Under the pieces are notes generated by a model. The model did no database searches and was not told the origin of the DNA. It was given only the letters and a program-made list of their open reading frames with translations. Shown here piece by piece: positions 8,519 through 17,491 of a DNA stretch of 64,000 bases. The stretch covers positions 310,001-374,000 of the forward strand of contig JAXLYE010000001.1 of assembly GCA_046351595.1 (NCBI GenBank), read 5' to 3'. How positions within the stretch are numbered: position 1 is the stretch's first letter; each line of letters starts with the position of its first letter. The stretch comes from JAXLYE01 sp046351595 (GTDB lineage: Bacteria > Myxococcota_A > Polyangia > Palsa-1104 > JAEUJZ01). The translations under genes and the position numbers were made by a program.

Positions 8519-8940
8519 CCGGGGAAGGCGCTGTTCTCGAAGTTCTCGTAGCCGTAGATGGTGAAGGCCTTGACCACCTGGGCCGCGGGGACCAGCTCCT
8601 GCACCGCCTCGCTGCCCGAGCGCTTGCTCTGCAGGCCGTGGCTGAGGCCGGGGCCGACGGGGTTGGTGCAGTCGACCAGGATCTTGCCTGCGAGCTCACC
8701 GGCCACGGGCTTGAGCGCCTCGGCGTTGGCCTGATACGGCGTGGCCAGGAAGACCACGTCCGCGTCGCGCACCGCCTCGACGGGGGCGGCGACCCGCAGG
8801 CCGCCATTGCGGGCCAGCGCCTTCTTGACACTCTCCGACGACGGATCCGCCGCCGCCAGCACGACCTCGTGGCCGAGGCGCTGCAGCTTGTCCGAAAGCG
8901 CGCCGCCGACCTGACCGTACCCGATAAACCCGATCTTCAT
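8305..8940 (-). CDS. NADPH-dependent F420 reductase-like dinucleotide-binding protein
   Basis: The protein has 211 residues. The ATG at 8940 sits behind a clear Shine-Dalgarno (GAGAGGAGCG). The N-terminal Rossmann motif is GFIGYGQVGGAL, followed by DVVFLATPYQA and LVDCTNPVGPG. These match the NADP-oxidoreductase coenzyme-F420-dependent family, whose members reduce F420 or act as related small oxidoreductases. The C-terminus (FPGYNVKPVMMYCG, GLEQALHLEHMTLLWV) also fits. The true substrate is not visible. It is divergent from the split kinase, with 295 bp between. Confidence 0.8.
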   Translation of the reverse strand: MKIGFIGYGQVGGALSDKLQRLGHEVVLAAADPSSESVKKALARNGGLRVAAPVEAVRDADVVFLATPYQANAEALKPVAGELAGKILVDCTNPVGPGLSHGLQSKRSGSEAVQELVPAAQVVKAFTIYGYENFENSAFPGYNVKPVMMYCGRDAAAKHTVGELIAQLGWEPLDVGGLEQALHLEHMTLLWVRMVRVHQHSPHRVWAALRR

Positions 8941-9235
8941 CGCTCGCTCCTCTCGTGCTCGGCCTCGAGTCTCGGCGGCTGTGATGTCCCGCTGTCCGCG
9001 ACGCTCTCGCCTTTCGCCTCTCGGGGCTCCCTGGACCCAGAGGATCGGCAGAGGCGGATGTTTCGACAAGCAAAACGCATCGAACAATGAGTTGCACGCC
9101 GTGCAACATCGAGACGCCCCCGGCGCGAGCCCCGAACCCCCGCGGGCGCAAGCGGAAGCTGCCCCAGCGTGCGACGCTGCACACCGCCCGCAGCCGACGG
9201 CACCGAGCGCCCGATTTAAAATAAGATGGTCCACG
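8941..9235. other. divergent intergenic region with palindromic operator
   Basis: This spacer lies between the reductase-like gene (leftward) and the kinase N-terminal half (rightward). It holds a perfect 17-bp palindrome GTTGCACGCCGTGCAAC at 9091-9107 and an AT-rich TAAAAT -10-like hexamer at 9217-9222 just before the kinase ATG. A shorter relative of the palindrome, TTGCA-N5-TGCAA, recurs at 20769-20783. Nothing else was recognised. Confidence 0.5.
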
Positions 9236-9826
9236 ATGGGAGAGGATTCTCGGCGGACCTCCGCGTCGGGGCCCGGCCCGGAGCGCGGCGGGCTCGCGCC
9301 GACGCTCGACAGCTCCACGCCCGGGGGCGCAAGCGGCCCGGGGGCGGTGGCGATCCAGGTCAACGCGCGCGGTGCGCCGCAGCGCATCGGCCGCTTCCAG
9401 ATCCTCAGGCAGATCGGCGCCGGCGGCATGGGCGTGGTCTACGCCGCGTACGACCAGAAGCTCGATCGCCGGCTGGCGCTGAAGCTGGTGCGCTCGGACG
9501 CGGCGGCCAGCGAGCCGCAGCGCGCGCGCATCGTGCGGGAGGCGCAGGCCATGGCCCGCATCTCGCATCCCAACGTCGTCCCGGTCTACGAGGTCGGCGA
9601 GGTCGAGGGCCACGTCTTCATCGCCATGGAGCTCGTCGAGGGCACGACGCTGTCGGCCTGGCAGCGCGGCAAGCCGTGGCAGCGCATCCTGGGCACCTAT
9701 ATCGCCGCCGCCGAGGGCCTGCACGCCGCGCACAGCGTCGGCCTGGTGCACCGCGACTTCAAGCCGGACAGCGTCCCGCCCAAGAGAGCCAGGCGCATAT
9801 CGATCCGCAGCGACACAGAGAGTTAG
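9236..9826 (+). pseudogene. Ser/Thr protein kinase, N-terminal half (interrupted)
   Basis: From the ATG at 9236, a Gly/Ser/Pro-rich leader of about 45 residues precedes a Pkn-type kinase domain. Visible parts are the glycine loop IGAGGMGVVY, the catalytic Lys in LALKLVR, the helix-C Glu in REAQAMARISHPNVV, and the catalytic loop VHRDFKPD. Homology stops at 9769, exactly within the conserved HRDxKPxN motif. The frame then adds 18 unrelated residues and stops at 9826. The missing part (from NVLIGEDG) is found in the same orientation at 20919. Alone this half lacks the activation segment and C-lobe and should be inactive. Confidence 0.88.
9762..9776 (+). repeat. 15-bp direct repeat, copy 1 (kinase N-half junction)
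   Basis: AGCCGGACAGCGTCC differs by one base from the copies at 17651-17665 and 20911-20925. It overlaps the kinase codons for Lys-Pro-Asp and marks the point where kinase homology ends. The two bases after it (CG) match copy 2 rather than the kinase continuation at copy 3. Confidence 0.7.
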
Positions 9827-10009
9827 CGCACAGCGACGGCGGGTCGGCCCTCGGTTCTGGGATCGCTTGGGCGGGCCTCCTGCGCGAGTACGGAAGACCG
9901 GAAGTACGACGAACGGACACCCTGCAGCCGCGGATGCGGAGGTCCATGGGAGGGCCTGTCTGCAGGCTCGACGCGCTCTGTCTTCCTTGCGTATGTTCTT
10001 GCGACCGAT

Positions 10010-11032
10010 ATGAGAGGGCAGCAAGCAGCTCGATCCCGTGGGATAGGACGAACGGTGCGGAGCGCCTGGCGCGCGGCGATCTGCGTGGTCTTGGTGCTGG
10101 GGACGCTCGGTGCAGCCGCTGTGGGACAGGCGCGGGCGGATCCCGGCCCGCCGCGCATCATCGACCTCAGCGCCCGGCGCATCTTGATCCTGAGCCCGGT
10201 GCCGCTGCGCCGCGCCGAGACGCTCGTCATCCGCAGCCCGAGCGGCGAGGACTGCGGCCTGCTGGTCCTGGACACCGTCGAGCCGCGCGCCGGCGGCTGG
10301 CTCGGTGTCGGCGCGCAGCGCAGCGAGACGCGGGCGCGGCTCGGCGACACCGCATACCCGGTCGGCGAGAGCAGCCTGCCGGACGGTCCGCCCTGCACCA
10401 GCCGACGCGCGCCGACGCCCGCCCCGGGCTGGACCGGCGTACACCGCGCGTACGTGCGCGTGCGTCCCTATATCGGCTTCCACCGCTTCGGCTGGGGCGA
10501 ACACGCCGAGCCCACCGCCGGCGTCGTCTCCGACCTCGGCGCCGAGGCCAACACCGCCTCGGGCTTCCGGATCGGCGTCGAGATCGCGCCGCTCAACTAC
10601 ATCTACGAGCGCCCGCAGCTCTCGGGCCGCCTGCACCTCGGCTACGCCAACGAGGTCTTCGCGCTCAGCCTCGGCATCGGCAACGGCTTGAGCTGGTACT
10701 ACCCGCAGATCAGCCCGATCGTCCGCCTGGGCCGCCTGGATGGCACCTACGCCGTCGTGCGCATCTCGTGGGCCCTCTATCCGCCGCGGCCCATTCCCAT
10801 GGATCTGGATGTGGACGTCAACGTCCGGATCCGCGAGCGCTGGCGCTGGAACCTCAACGTCGGAGGCGGCTACGGCAACCTGATCGGGATCTACGCGACC
10901 ACCGGCGCGCAGCTCCTGCTCGGCGGCACCGGGCTGCGCGGCACCACCGTGCTCGGCGCGGGCCTGGGCATCGCCTGGGTGGTCTTCGATCTCGGACCGG
11001 CGCTGTCGCTCGGCGTCGAGCGGCGGTTCTGA
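10010..11032 (+). CDS. exported protein, probable outer-membrane barrel
   Basis: The protein has 340 residues. A long basic/hydrophobic signal region (WRAAICVVLVLGTLGAAAVGQA) ends near ARA-D. The first half is a small strand-rich domain with one possible disulfide (ECxxx and PPCTS). The second half alternates aromatic and Gly-rich strands (YVRVRPYIGFHRFGWG, LHLGYANEVFALSLG, VRISWALYPPRPIP) and ends LSLGVERRF with a terminal Phe, as in outer-membrane barrels. No named family is recognised. The stop overlaps the next start (TGATG), so it is coupled to the propeller lipoprotein. It lies inside the segment interrupting the kinase gene. Confidence 0.72.
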   Translation: MRGQQAARSRGIGRTVRSAWRAAICVVLVLGTLGAAAVGQARADPGPPRIIDLSARRILILSPVPLRRAETLVIRSPSGEDCGLLVLDTVEPRAGGWLGVGAQRSETRARLGDTAYPVGESSLPDGPPCTSRRAPTPAPGWTGVHRAYVRVRPYIGFHRFGWGEHAEPTAGVVSDLGAEANTASGFRIGVEIAPLNYIYERPQLSGRLHLGYANEVFALSLGIGNGLSWYYPQISPIVRLGRLDGTYAVVRISWALYPPRPIPMDLDVDVNVRIRERWRWNLNVGGGYGNLIGIYATTGAQLLLGGTGLRGTTVLGAGLGIAWVVFDLGPALSLGVERRF

Positions 11033-12135
11033 TGAGGGGCGGCATGCGATCGACGGCGCTGGGGGCGGCCTTGCTCGTCCTGCTCGCCGGCTGCGAGCCC
11101 GCTGCGTTCGAGCCCGCGCTGACGACCTTCGTCCCGTACAGCGGCAACCCGATCTTCAAGCCCGGCGCCGCGTCGGACTGGGACGCCCAGATGCGCGAGC
11201 GCGGCTGGATCCTGCACGAGAGCGACGCCGACCCGGCGTGGCACCTCTTTTACACCGGCTCCAACCCGCGCGACGGGAACCGCGGGCGGCTCGGCTACGC
11301 GACCTCGCGCGACGGCCTGACCTGGCAGCGCTTCTCGCAGAACCCGATCTACACCGAGCACTGGATCGAAGACGTCGCGGTCGTGAAGCACGAGGGCCTC
11401 TACTACATGTTCGCAGAGGGCGCCGCGGATCAGGCGCAGCTCCTGACCTCGACCGACCGCATCACCTGGCGCCGCGTCGGGCGCATCGACGTCCGCGACA
11501 CCTCGGGCCAGCCGCTCCCGCCGGGTCCGTACGGCACGCCGGTGCCGTGGTACGAGGACGGAATCTGGTACCTGTTCTACGAGCGCATGGACGACGGAAT
11601 CTGGCTCGCCACCTCGCGCGATCTCAAGGTCTTCACCAATGTGCAGGACGATCCGGTGCTGACCATCGGTCCCGACCTTTACGACGGCATGCGCGTCGCG
11701 ATGAGCCAGATCGTGAAGTACGAGGGCCGCTACTACGCCTACTACAACGGCCAGGGGCCGCTCGGCGGCTGGACGACCAACCTCGCCCGCTCGGACGATC
11801 TGGTCCACTGGCAGAAGAACCCGCGCAACCCGCTCCTGCCGCTGCAGCTCGATGCGACGAGCAGCCTGCTCATCGAGGCGCCCGAGGGCTTCCGCCTGTA
11901 CGCGATGGCCGCCCAGGTGCAGGTGTTCTTCCCGCCGGCCGGGCGCACGCCGGAGACGCTCGTTCAAGCAGAATACCGGCAAGCAGCGTACCGGCAAGCA
12001 GCGTACCGGCAAGCAGCGTACCGGCAAGCAGCGTACCGGGGAGCGGGGGCTCAGAACTCGGCACGTGCGCCGAGGTTGGGAAAGAACGGGAGTCCGGCGA
12101 CCGGGGACGACTGGGAGAGCTGTCTGCCGCCGTAG
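11032..12135 (+). CDS. five-bladed propeller glycosidase-like lipoprotein
   Basis: The ORF gives 367 residues. The lipobox is LLVLLAGC, so it is probably a lipoprotein. Blade-like repeats resemble GH43/GH32-type or glycosidase-related proteins: SGNPIFKPG, WHLFYTGSNP, GRLGYATSRDGLTW, EDVAVVKHEGLYYMFAEG, YYAYYNGQGPLGGW. Substrate cannot be deduced. The C-terminus is odd. A 15-bp unit is repeated five times (11965-12039), giving AYRQA repeats, and the final 85 bp overlap the 3' end of the convergent TonB receptor gene. The original C-terminus may have been replaced or extended by the repeat expansion. Confidence 0.72.
   Translation: MRGGMRSTALGAALLVLLAGCEPAAFEPALTTFVPYSGNPIFKPGAASDWDAQMRERGWILHESDADPAWHLFYTGSNPRDGNRGRLGYATSRDGLTWQRFSQNPIYTEHWIEDVAVVKHEGLYYMFAEGAADQAQLLTSTDRITWRRVGRIDVRDTSGQPLPPGPYGTPVPWYEDGIWYLFYERMDDGIWLATSRDLKVFTNVQDDPVLTIGPDLYDGMRVAMSQIVKYEGRYYAYYNGQGPLGGWTTNLARSDDLVHWQKNPRNPLLPLQLDATSSLLIEAPEGFRLYAMAAQVQVFFPPAGRTPETLVQAEYRQAAYRQAAYRQAAYRQAAYRGAGAQNSARAPRLGKNGSPATGDDWESCLPP
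11965..12039. repeat. five tandem 15-bp repeats
   Basis: Units of CAAGCAGCGTACCGG start at 11965, 11980, 11995, 12010 and 12025. The first has two differences and the other four are identical. They are in frame in the propeller lipoprotein and just precede the 3' end of the TonB receptor gene on the other strand. Recent slipped-strand expansion is likely. Confidence 0.85.
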
Positions 12136-14486
12136 ACCTGCTGCTCGGTATTGACGCGGTTATAGAGGTTCTGCAGATCCAGGTACAGGCCGAGCTTCCA
12201 GCGGTTGAAGATCCAGGTCTTGTCGACCCGCAGATCGAGCTGGTGGAAGTCCGGCAGGCGCTCCGAGTAGAGCGGACCCTGCGTCGGCGCCCAGCTCTGG
12301 GTGGAGAGGTCACGCACGGCGCCGGTGACGGGAGTGCTCGGGTTGCCCGTGACGTAGCGGAAGCGGACACCGACCTCGATCCCGAGCCGGGTCCAGGGCA
12401 GCTTGTAGCTTACGATCAGGGTCAGGATGTGGGTCTGATCGAACTGGAAGGGGCGCCAGGGCTGACCCGGTCCGTCTCTGCGCTCGCTGCGCGAGACGGT
12501 GTACGCGACCCAGCCGAACAGGCCCCGCCACAGCCGCTGGCGGATCAGGAAGTCGGCGCCCAGCGTGCGCCCCAGCCCGTCGTTGCTGTAGATCGACACC
12601 GGATCGGGCACGACGAGCGAGCGCAGATCGCGGAAGAACAGCTGTCCCTGCAGGCTCAGCGTCGGTGTCGGCTCGGACTCGAGGCCGGCGACGTAGACCG
12701 CGCCGTACTGCAGCCCGAGCAGCGGGTTGCCGTAGGCCTGCGAGACCTCGCGGACCGCGGGCGTGTGGCTGAACGTACCGAGCCCCAGCTTCAGGCGCAG
12801 CCAGCGCGGGAGCAGCTGGAGGCTGACGAAGAGCCGCGGCTCCGGGGTGACGGAGCGGCTCGAGCGCGCGCCGTCATACGCCTGCTGGTATCCGACCGCC
12901 AGGCGGATCTGCGGCGAGACGATCAGCCGGCCGCTCCAGAGCTCGAAGCGCGCGATGGCGTAGGGAGCGACATCGATCTCGTTTAGCACCGTCGTCTCGC
13001 GGATCGCGGACACGATCGGCTGGGCGGCAGCGTCCGCAGGTCGGTCCGAGCTGCCATCCGCCAAAAGGGCCGCGAGCTGCGGCGTGGTCAGCACGTCGAA
13101 GGTGCTGCGGTACCCGAACAGATCCAGCCCCACGGACAGGTGCAGAAAGCGCGCGAGCCGGTGCTGCAGCTCGGCGCGCAGCCCGTAGTCGAAGGTCACG
13201 CTGTCGGACGACAGCGGGATGCCGCCCAGGCCGCGATCTCCGGCGCCGGCGCGCGCCGTCGAGCCGCCCAGAAAGGGCAGGACCGTGAGCGAGCTGCCCG
13301 GCGAGAACCGGTGGACCCAGCGCAGGGACACGCGGCTGAAGTAGGTCTGCGTCTCGAGGGTGAGGCTCGCGACCGGATCCGGATCCTCGCTGCGGATGCC
13401 GAGGCGGTCGCTCGAGCCGAGGATGAACAGGTCCAGGTCGTCGCGGCTGCCCGGCCGGTACCGCAGCGCCAGCTGGTAGTCCCAGTAGAAGGGCGCGAGC
13501 TGATAGCTCGAGACGCTGAAGAGCGGCAGGAAGGCGGAGATCCAGCTCACCCGCGCGCCGGCCGCCACGTGCAGGTTCTTGGTGATCGGCCCCTCGAGGG
13601 TCACGGCGCCGTCGATGAGGTCGAGCGTCACCGAGCCGTGCACACGATCCGAGCGCGGCGACCGCAGCTTGAGCTCGACGATGCCGCCGAGGCTGCGACC
13701 GTAGTCTGCGCCGTACGCACCGGGCTTGAACGACAGCTCGCTCACGAACTCGGCGTTGATCGTCGAGCGCAGCCCGCCCACGTGGAAGACGGCGGGGATC
13801 ATCATCCCGTCCGCGTAGACGCCGGTCTCCCGCGGGGCCGCGCCCCAGATGACGAGCTGCCCGCCGGTCACGGGCGCGCGCGCCACGCCGGGCAGGTTCT
13901 GCACCGCCTTGACCGGGTCGTTCTGCGTCCCGGGAATCCGCTTCAGCTCGTTCGCGTCCAGGACCTGCTCGCTGACCTCGCGGCGCAGCGGCTCTGCGCG
14001 CACCACGGACTCGAAGGGAACCGCGCGCCGCGGCACGTAGTACGTAACCAGCTTGCGGCGCTGCGCGCCGACGGTTTCGCGGGTTTCGCCGGGCTGGATC
14101 TCGCGTCCGCGCAGCACCACCCGGTAGTCGCCGGGCACGAGCCCTGCGAGCTGGAACTGGCCGTCCGGATCGGTGACCACCTCGCGAGGGCCGCCTCCGC
14201 TCCCTTCCGGGAGGAGGGTGAGGACGATCCGCACCCCCGGCAGCGGCTCCCGCGTGCCCTTCTGTCGAACGACTCCCTTCAGGACTCCGACGCCGACTCC
14301 GACGCCGATTTGGTCGCCGGTCAGCATCTGCGGGAACGGCTCTCCCTCTTCCGTGTATCCGGCCGGTGGCGGCTCGGGAGGCCAGGGAATCTCGGTGGCA
14401 GGCGCCGTGTGACGCTCTTCACTTCGGACTTCGGACGCATGAAGGGACACACAGAACAAGAGAATGACAGACACCAGAATGTGCAC
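12051..14486 (-). CDS. TonB-dependent outer-membrane receptor with carboxypeptidase-like N-domain
   Basis: The protein has 811 residues from the GTG at 14486 (behind GGGAG), which gives a signal peptide VHILVSVILLFCVSLHASE; the frame extends to 14633. After a Pro-rich stretch and a short Gly-Val alternation, a carboxypeptidase-regulatory-like domain (about 75-150: GVVRQKGTREPLPGV, DPDGQFQLAGLVPGDY) precedes the plug (LDANELKRIPGTQNDPVKAV, GVYADGMMIPAVFHVGGL) and a long 22-strand type barrel ending in LGARAEF with terminal Phe. It should import a TonB-energised ligand or anchor an outer-membrane partner. The ligand is unknown. Neighbouring propeller and FG-GAP lipoproteins could be surface partners. 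Confidence 0.87.
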   Translation of the reverse strand: MHILVSVILLFCVSLHASEVRSEERHTAPATEIPWPPEPPPAGYTEEGEPFPQMLTGDQIGVGVGVGVLKGVVRQKGTREPLPGVRIVLTLLPEGSGGGPREVVTDPDGQFQLAGLVPGDYRVVLRGREIQPGETRETVGAQRRKLVTYYVPRRAVPFESVVRAEPLRREVSEQVLDANELKRIPGTQNDPVKAVQNLPGVARAPVTGGQLVIWGAAPRETGVYADGMMIPAVFHVGGLRSTINAEFVSELSFKPGAYGADYGRSLGGIVELKLRSPRSDRVHGSVTLDLIDGAVTLEGPITKNLHVAAGARVSWISAFLPLFSVSSYQLAPFYWDYQLALRYRPGSRDDLDLFILGSSDRLGIRSEDPDPVASLTLETQTYFSRVSLRWVHRFSPGSSLTVLPFLGGSTARAGAGDRGLGGIPLSSDSVTFDYGLRAELQHRLARFLHLSVGLDLFGYRSTFDVLTTPQLAALLADGSSDRPADAAAQPIVSAIRETTVLNEIDVAPYAIARFELWSGRLIVSPQIRLAVGYQQAYDGARSSRSVTPEPRLFVSLQLLPRWLRLKLGLGTFSHTPAVREVSQAYGNPLLGLQYGAVYVAGLESEPTPTLSLQGQLFFRDLRSLVVPDPVSIYSNDGLGRTLGADFLIRQRLWRGLFGWVAYTVSRSERRDGPGQPWRPFQFDQTHILTLIVSYKLPWTRLGIEVGVRFRYVTGNPSTPVTGAVRDLSTQSWAPTQGPLYSERLPDFHQLDLRVDKTWIFNRWKLGLYLDLQNLYNRVNTEQQVYGGRQLSQSSPVAGLPFFPNLGARAEF

Positions 14487-14716
14487 CGCAGCACTCCCAG
14501 AAACAGAGGCGCTCGATGCGGAATGGTACCTTATCGAGTACGGAGGGCGCGCTGGGCGGATAAGCGACGGCGTGGTCTCAGGAATCGCTCGGGAGCCTGC
14601 GCTGGCTCCAGACGGGAACGGGTGTATGCACACGCGTCGGGCCCGCTGCCATCAGCGCGATTAATGCGCGCAAGACGGCTGCTCACCTGGCGCGGCTGCG
14701 CGTAGCACGGCCGGTC

Positions 14717-14744
14717 CGGCAGCCGCTCTCCGGCAGCCGCTCAA
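14717..14744. repeat. 14-bp tandem duplication
   Basis: CGGCAGCCGCTCTC at 14717 is followed at once by CGGCAGCCGCTCAA at 14731. It lies in the spacer between the divergent TonB receptor and FG-GAP genes. It is one of several short tandem duplications at gene borders in this window. Confidence 0.5.
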
Positions 14745-14799
14745 CGAAATAGGGCCGCATCCGGAGCATTTCGCGATCCGTGGGCCTGGCGCTCTCCCC

Positions 14800-14805
14800 T
14801 AAAAT
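14800..14805 (+). promoter_or_regulatory. candidate -10 element of FG-GAP lipoprotein gene
   Basis: TAAAAT stands out in GC-rich surroundings 45 bp before the chosen ATG. No convincing -35 is seen at the usual distance, so this is tentative. Confidence 0.3.
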
Positions 14806-14849
14806 CTCAGGCTTTGGGGAGCCTCATGCGCCCCTGGGGAGGGACCTTC

Positions 14850-16310
14850 ATGCGTCGAATCTGCGCCGTGTTCTGCGTACTTCTTCTCTCGCTCGGCCTG
14901 GGCGGCCTCGGCCTGCTCGGCGGCTCGGGCTGCTCCAGCGACGGCACCAGCTGCCCCGCCGGCCAGGTCACCTGCGGCTCGAGCTGCGTTGCGGCCCAGA
15001 CGCCCTGCACCGACGGCGGCCTGCCCGATCTGGCGACGGAGGACCCGTCGCTGGCGAGCCTGGTGCCGACGAGCGGTCAGCTCAGCCCGGCCTTCCAGCC
15101 TTCGGTCACCATGTACACGCTGTCGCTGTCGGCGTGGGTCGGATCGATCCAGGTCCAGGCGACGCCGGTGGACGCCCGCGCCACGCTGACCCTTGGCGGC
15201 GCGCTGCTGACCGCGGGCACCCCGTCGGCGCCGATCCAGGTCACGCAGGCGCCGCTGCCGCTTGAGATCCAGGTCCGCACGCCGGGCGGCGCCACGCGCA
15301 GCTACACCGTCGTGGTGACGCGCGCGCCGTCGACCTATGTCAAGGCGGGCAACACCGGCGCCGGCGACACCTTCGGCTCCGTCGTGGCGCTGTCGGGTGA
15401 CACCCTGGCCGTCGGCGCGCCCGCCGAGGACAGCAGCGCCACCGGCGTCGGCGGCGACCCGGGCAACAACGGCGCGACCAACAGCGGCGCGGTCTACGTC
15501 TTCGTGCGCAGCGGCGCGAGCTGGGTCCAGCAGGCCTACCTCAAGGCCAGCAACACCGAGGGCGGCGACAACTTCGGCGAGAGCCTGGCGCTCTCGGGCG
15601 ACACCCTGGCCGTCGGCGCGCCCGCCGAGGACAGCGGCGCCACCGGCGTCGGCGGCGACCCGCTCAACAACGCGCGCCAGAACAGCGGCGCGGTCTTCGT
15701 CTTTTTGCGCACCGGCACCACGTGGGCCCAGCAGGCCTACCTCAAGGCCAGCAACACCGGCGCGAGCGACCAGTTCGGCCAGAGCCTGGCTCTCTCGGGC
15801 GACACCCTGGCCGTCGGCGCCCCGGGCGAGGACAGCAACGCCACCGGCACGAACGGCACGCAGACCGACAACAGCGCCTCGGGCAGCGGCGCGGTCTATG
15901 TCTTCTTGCGCACCGGCAGCGCGTGGGCCCAGCAGGCCTACCTCAAGGCCAGCAACACCGATCCGAACGACCAGTTCGGCCAGGGCCTGGCGCTGTCGGG
16001 CGACACCCTGGCCGTCGGCGCGCGGCTCGAGGACAGCAGCGCCCTCGGCACCGGCGGCGCCCAGTCCGACAACGCCACCCAGGACAGCGGCGCGGTCTAC
16101 GTCTTCGCGCGCGCCGGCACCACGTGGGCCCAGCAGGCCTACCTCAAGGCCAGCAACACCGGCGCGTCGGACCAGCTCGGCGTGAGCGTCGCGCTCTCCG
16201 GCAGCACGCTGGCCGCCAGCGCCCCGCTGGAAGACAGCAACGCCACCGGCATCGGCGGCGCGCAGTCCGACAACAGCGCCCAGGACAGCGGCGCGGTCTA
16301 CGTGTTCTGA
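14850..16310 (+). CDS. FG-GAP repeat lipoprotein
   Basis: The protein has 486 residues. The ATG at 14850 is chosen because GGGGAGGG lies six bases upstream; ATGs at 14814 and 14826 are in frame. The N-terminus has a signal peptide and lipobox (GLLGGSGC) and a short Cys-rich linker (CPAGQVTCGSSC). A cadherin-like beta-sandwich domain (about 75-160, VTMYTLSLSAW to YTVVVTRAPS) leads into five FG-GAP/integrin-like repeats, each 67 residues, with LALSGDTLAVGAPAEDS and SGAVYVF signatures. Family members form surface beta-propellers for adhesion or binding. The DNA period is exactly 201 bp. Confidence 0.85.
   Translation: MRRICAVFCVLLLSLGLGGLGLLGGSGCSSDGTSCPAGQVTCGSSCVAAQTPCTDGGLPDLATEDPSLASLVPTSGQLSPAFQPSVTMYTLSLSAWVGSIQVQATPVDARATLTLGGALLTAGTPSAPIQVTQAPLPLEIQVRTPGGATRSYTVVVTRAPSTYVKAGNTGAGDTFGSVVALSGDTLAVGAPAEDSSATGVGGDPGNNGATNSGAVYVFVRSGASWVQQAYLKASNTEGGDNFGESLALSGDTLAVGAPAEDSGATGVGGDPLNNARQNSGAVFVFLRTGTTWAQQAYLKASNTGASDQFGQSLALSGDTLAVGAPGEDSNATGTNGTQTDNSASGSGAVYVFLRTGSAWAQQAYLKASNTDPNDQFGQGLALSGDTLAVGARLEDSSALGTGGAQSDNATQDSGAVYVFARAGTTWAQQAYLKASNTGASDQLGVSVALSGSTLAASAPLEDSNATGIGGAQSDNSAQDSGAVYVF
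15340..16310 (+). repeat. five 201-bp coding repeats
   Basis: The motif TCAAGGCC(A/G)G occurs at 15340 (diverged), 15541, 15742, 15943 and 16144, an exact 201-bp period. Copies 2-5 are highly similar at DNA level, so the repeats were amplified recently or are homogenised by recombination. Confidence 0.9.
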
Positions 16311-16312
16311 TA

Positions 16313-16331
16313 GCGGCCGCACTCAGGCCGC
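16313..16331 (+). terminator. hairpin after FG-GAP gene
   Basis: GCGGCC at 16313-16318 pairs with GGCCGC at 16326-16331 just after the stop codon. A second, longer hairpin follows at about 16342-16367. Neither has a U-tract, so a terminator role is tentative. Confidence 0.35.
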
Positions 16332-16468
16332 CGCGCGCGGGCCCGCAGCCGTTCCGGCTGTCGCGGGCGACTCCTCACACCTCAGCGCGCGGCTTCCTGG
16401 CCGTGCGCGTCACGGTCCACCCGCGATAAGCCTGAATGCGGCCGTGCGGTCTGGGCGCCGCGGCCGGC

Positions 16469-17491
16469 TCACCGTCCCAGCGCGGCCGCGATCGACGCGC
16501 GCGTCGGGTGCGCGATCGGCGCGCCGCGATCGAGCACGAGCGCCTCAAGGTGCGCGAACGCCGCGGCGTGCCGGACGAGCAAGTCGGCCTCGCGCTCGAT
16601 GTCCTTGAAGGCGAGCTCGAGACGGCGCAGCCGCGGCAGCAGCGCGGAGCGCGCGATCACCGGGGTCCACGGCTTCGGGTCGCCGCCCTGCTCGTCGAGC
16701 TCCGCGTGCTGATCCTCGTCGACGTCGAGGTCGCTGAGCTCGAGCTCGCGAAGCGCCGGCAGCCCCGCCGAGCGCAGGACCGCGCGCACGCCGGCAAGGC
16801 GCAGCTCGGGCTCGGCGAAGTCGTCGCATGCAAGGACCAGCGACTCGAGATTCGGCAGCTCGGCGCGCGCGAGCTCACGCAGGTTGCGTACGGACACGCT
16901 CGAGCCGATGCGCAGCCCCCGCAGGTGCGTGAGGGAGAGCCGGCCGAGCGTCTCGCACGCCGCGATGTCGAGGTGCTCTACACCATCGAGGTGCCGGTGC
17001 AGCGGCGCGAGCGCGGGAAATCCGCGATAGCCCACGTCGCCCGCGTGGGTCACCATCGCCGGCACCGCGAGCCCGAGGCGCCTCACCGATCGCGGCACGC
17101 CCTCGGCGGCGAGCAGCGGGATGGGATCCCCCAGAAGGTGCACGCTCGGCACGTCCACACACGCGACGCCGTCGAGATCGAGCCGCGCCAGCGAGGCGAA
17201 CGCCGGGTGCGAGAGCACGATCCGATACACCGCGCGTGACACCGCGGCGAGCAGCGAGCCCTCGGCGTAGACCTCGAGCGTCGCCGCGCTTGCTGCATCG
17301 CCGTCCCACACGACCGCGAGCGGCGAGGCGAGCCGCCCGTCGACGATCGGTGCGTTCCCGATCGCGGCGAGCGCCTGGGCGGTCGGCAGCACGGGCCGGA
17401 TCTGCTCCAGCGCTGCGTCCATCCTTCCTACGTGGCTGTCGCGCCGGTCGGGGTCGGCGCCGCGGCGGTCTCGATCGTGTTCCGCGCTCAT
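16469..17491 (-). CDS. leucine-rich-repeat-like cytoplasmic protein
   Basis: The protein has 340 residues and no signal peptide. The charged N-terminus (MSAEHDRDRRGADPDRR) precedes a body with irregular LRR-like strands (VRRLGLAVPAMV, VEHLDIAACETLGRLSL, LESLVLACDDFAEPELRL, LRELELSDLDVDED, LRRLELAFKDIE). Such degenerate LRR proteins are common in large myxobacterial genomes and usually lack an assigned role. An acidic insert (DVDEDQHAELDEQGGD) interrupts the repeats. Protein binding is the likely activity, by family analogy only. Confidence 0.7.
   Translation of the reverse strand: MSAEHDRDRRGADPDRRDSHVGRMDAALEQIRPVLPTAQALAAIGNAPIVDGRLASPLAVVWDGDAASAATLEVYAEGSLLAAVSRAVYRIVLSHPAFASLARLDLDGVACVDVPSVHLLGDPIPLLAAEGVPRSVRRLGLAVPAMVTHAGDVGYRGFPALAPLHRHLDGVEHLDIAACETLGRLSLTHLRGLRIGSSVSVRNLRELARAELPNLESLVLACDDFAEPELRLAGVRAVLRSAGLPALRELELSDLDVDEDQHAELDEQGGDPKPWTPVIARSALLPRLRRLELAFKDIEREADLLVRHAAAFAHLEALVLDRGAPIAHPTRASIAAALGR

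Noticed and set aside
11032..12135. A confident GH43 or GH32 enzyme call
   Set aside because: Blade motifs fit the propeller superfamily, but I could not place the catalytic acid pair, so the entry stays glycosidase-like.
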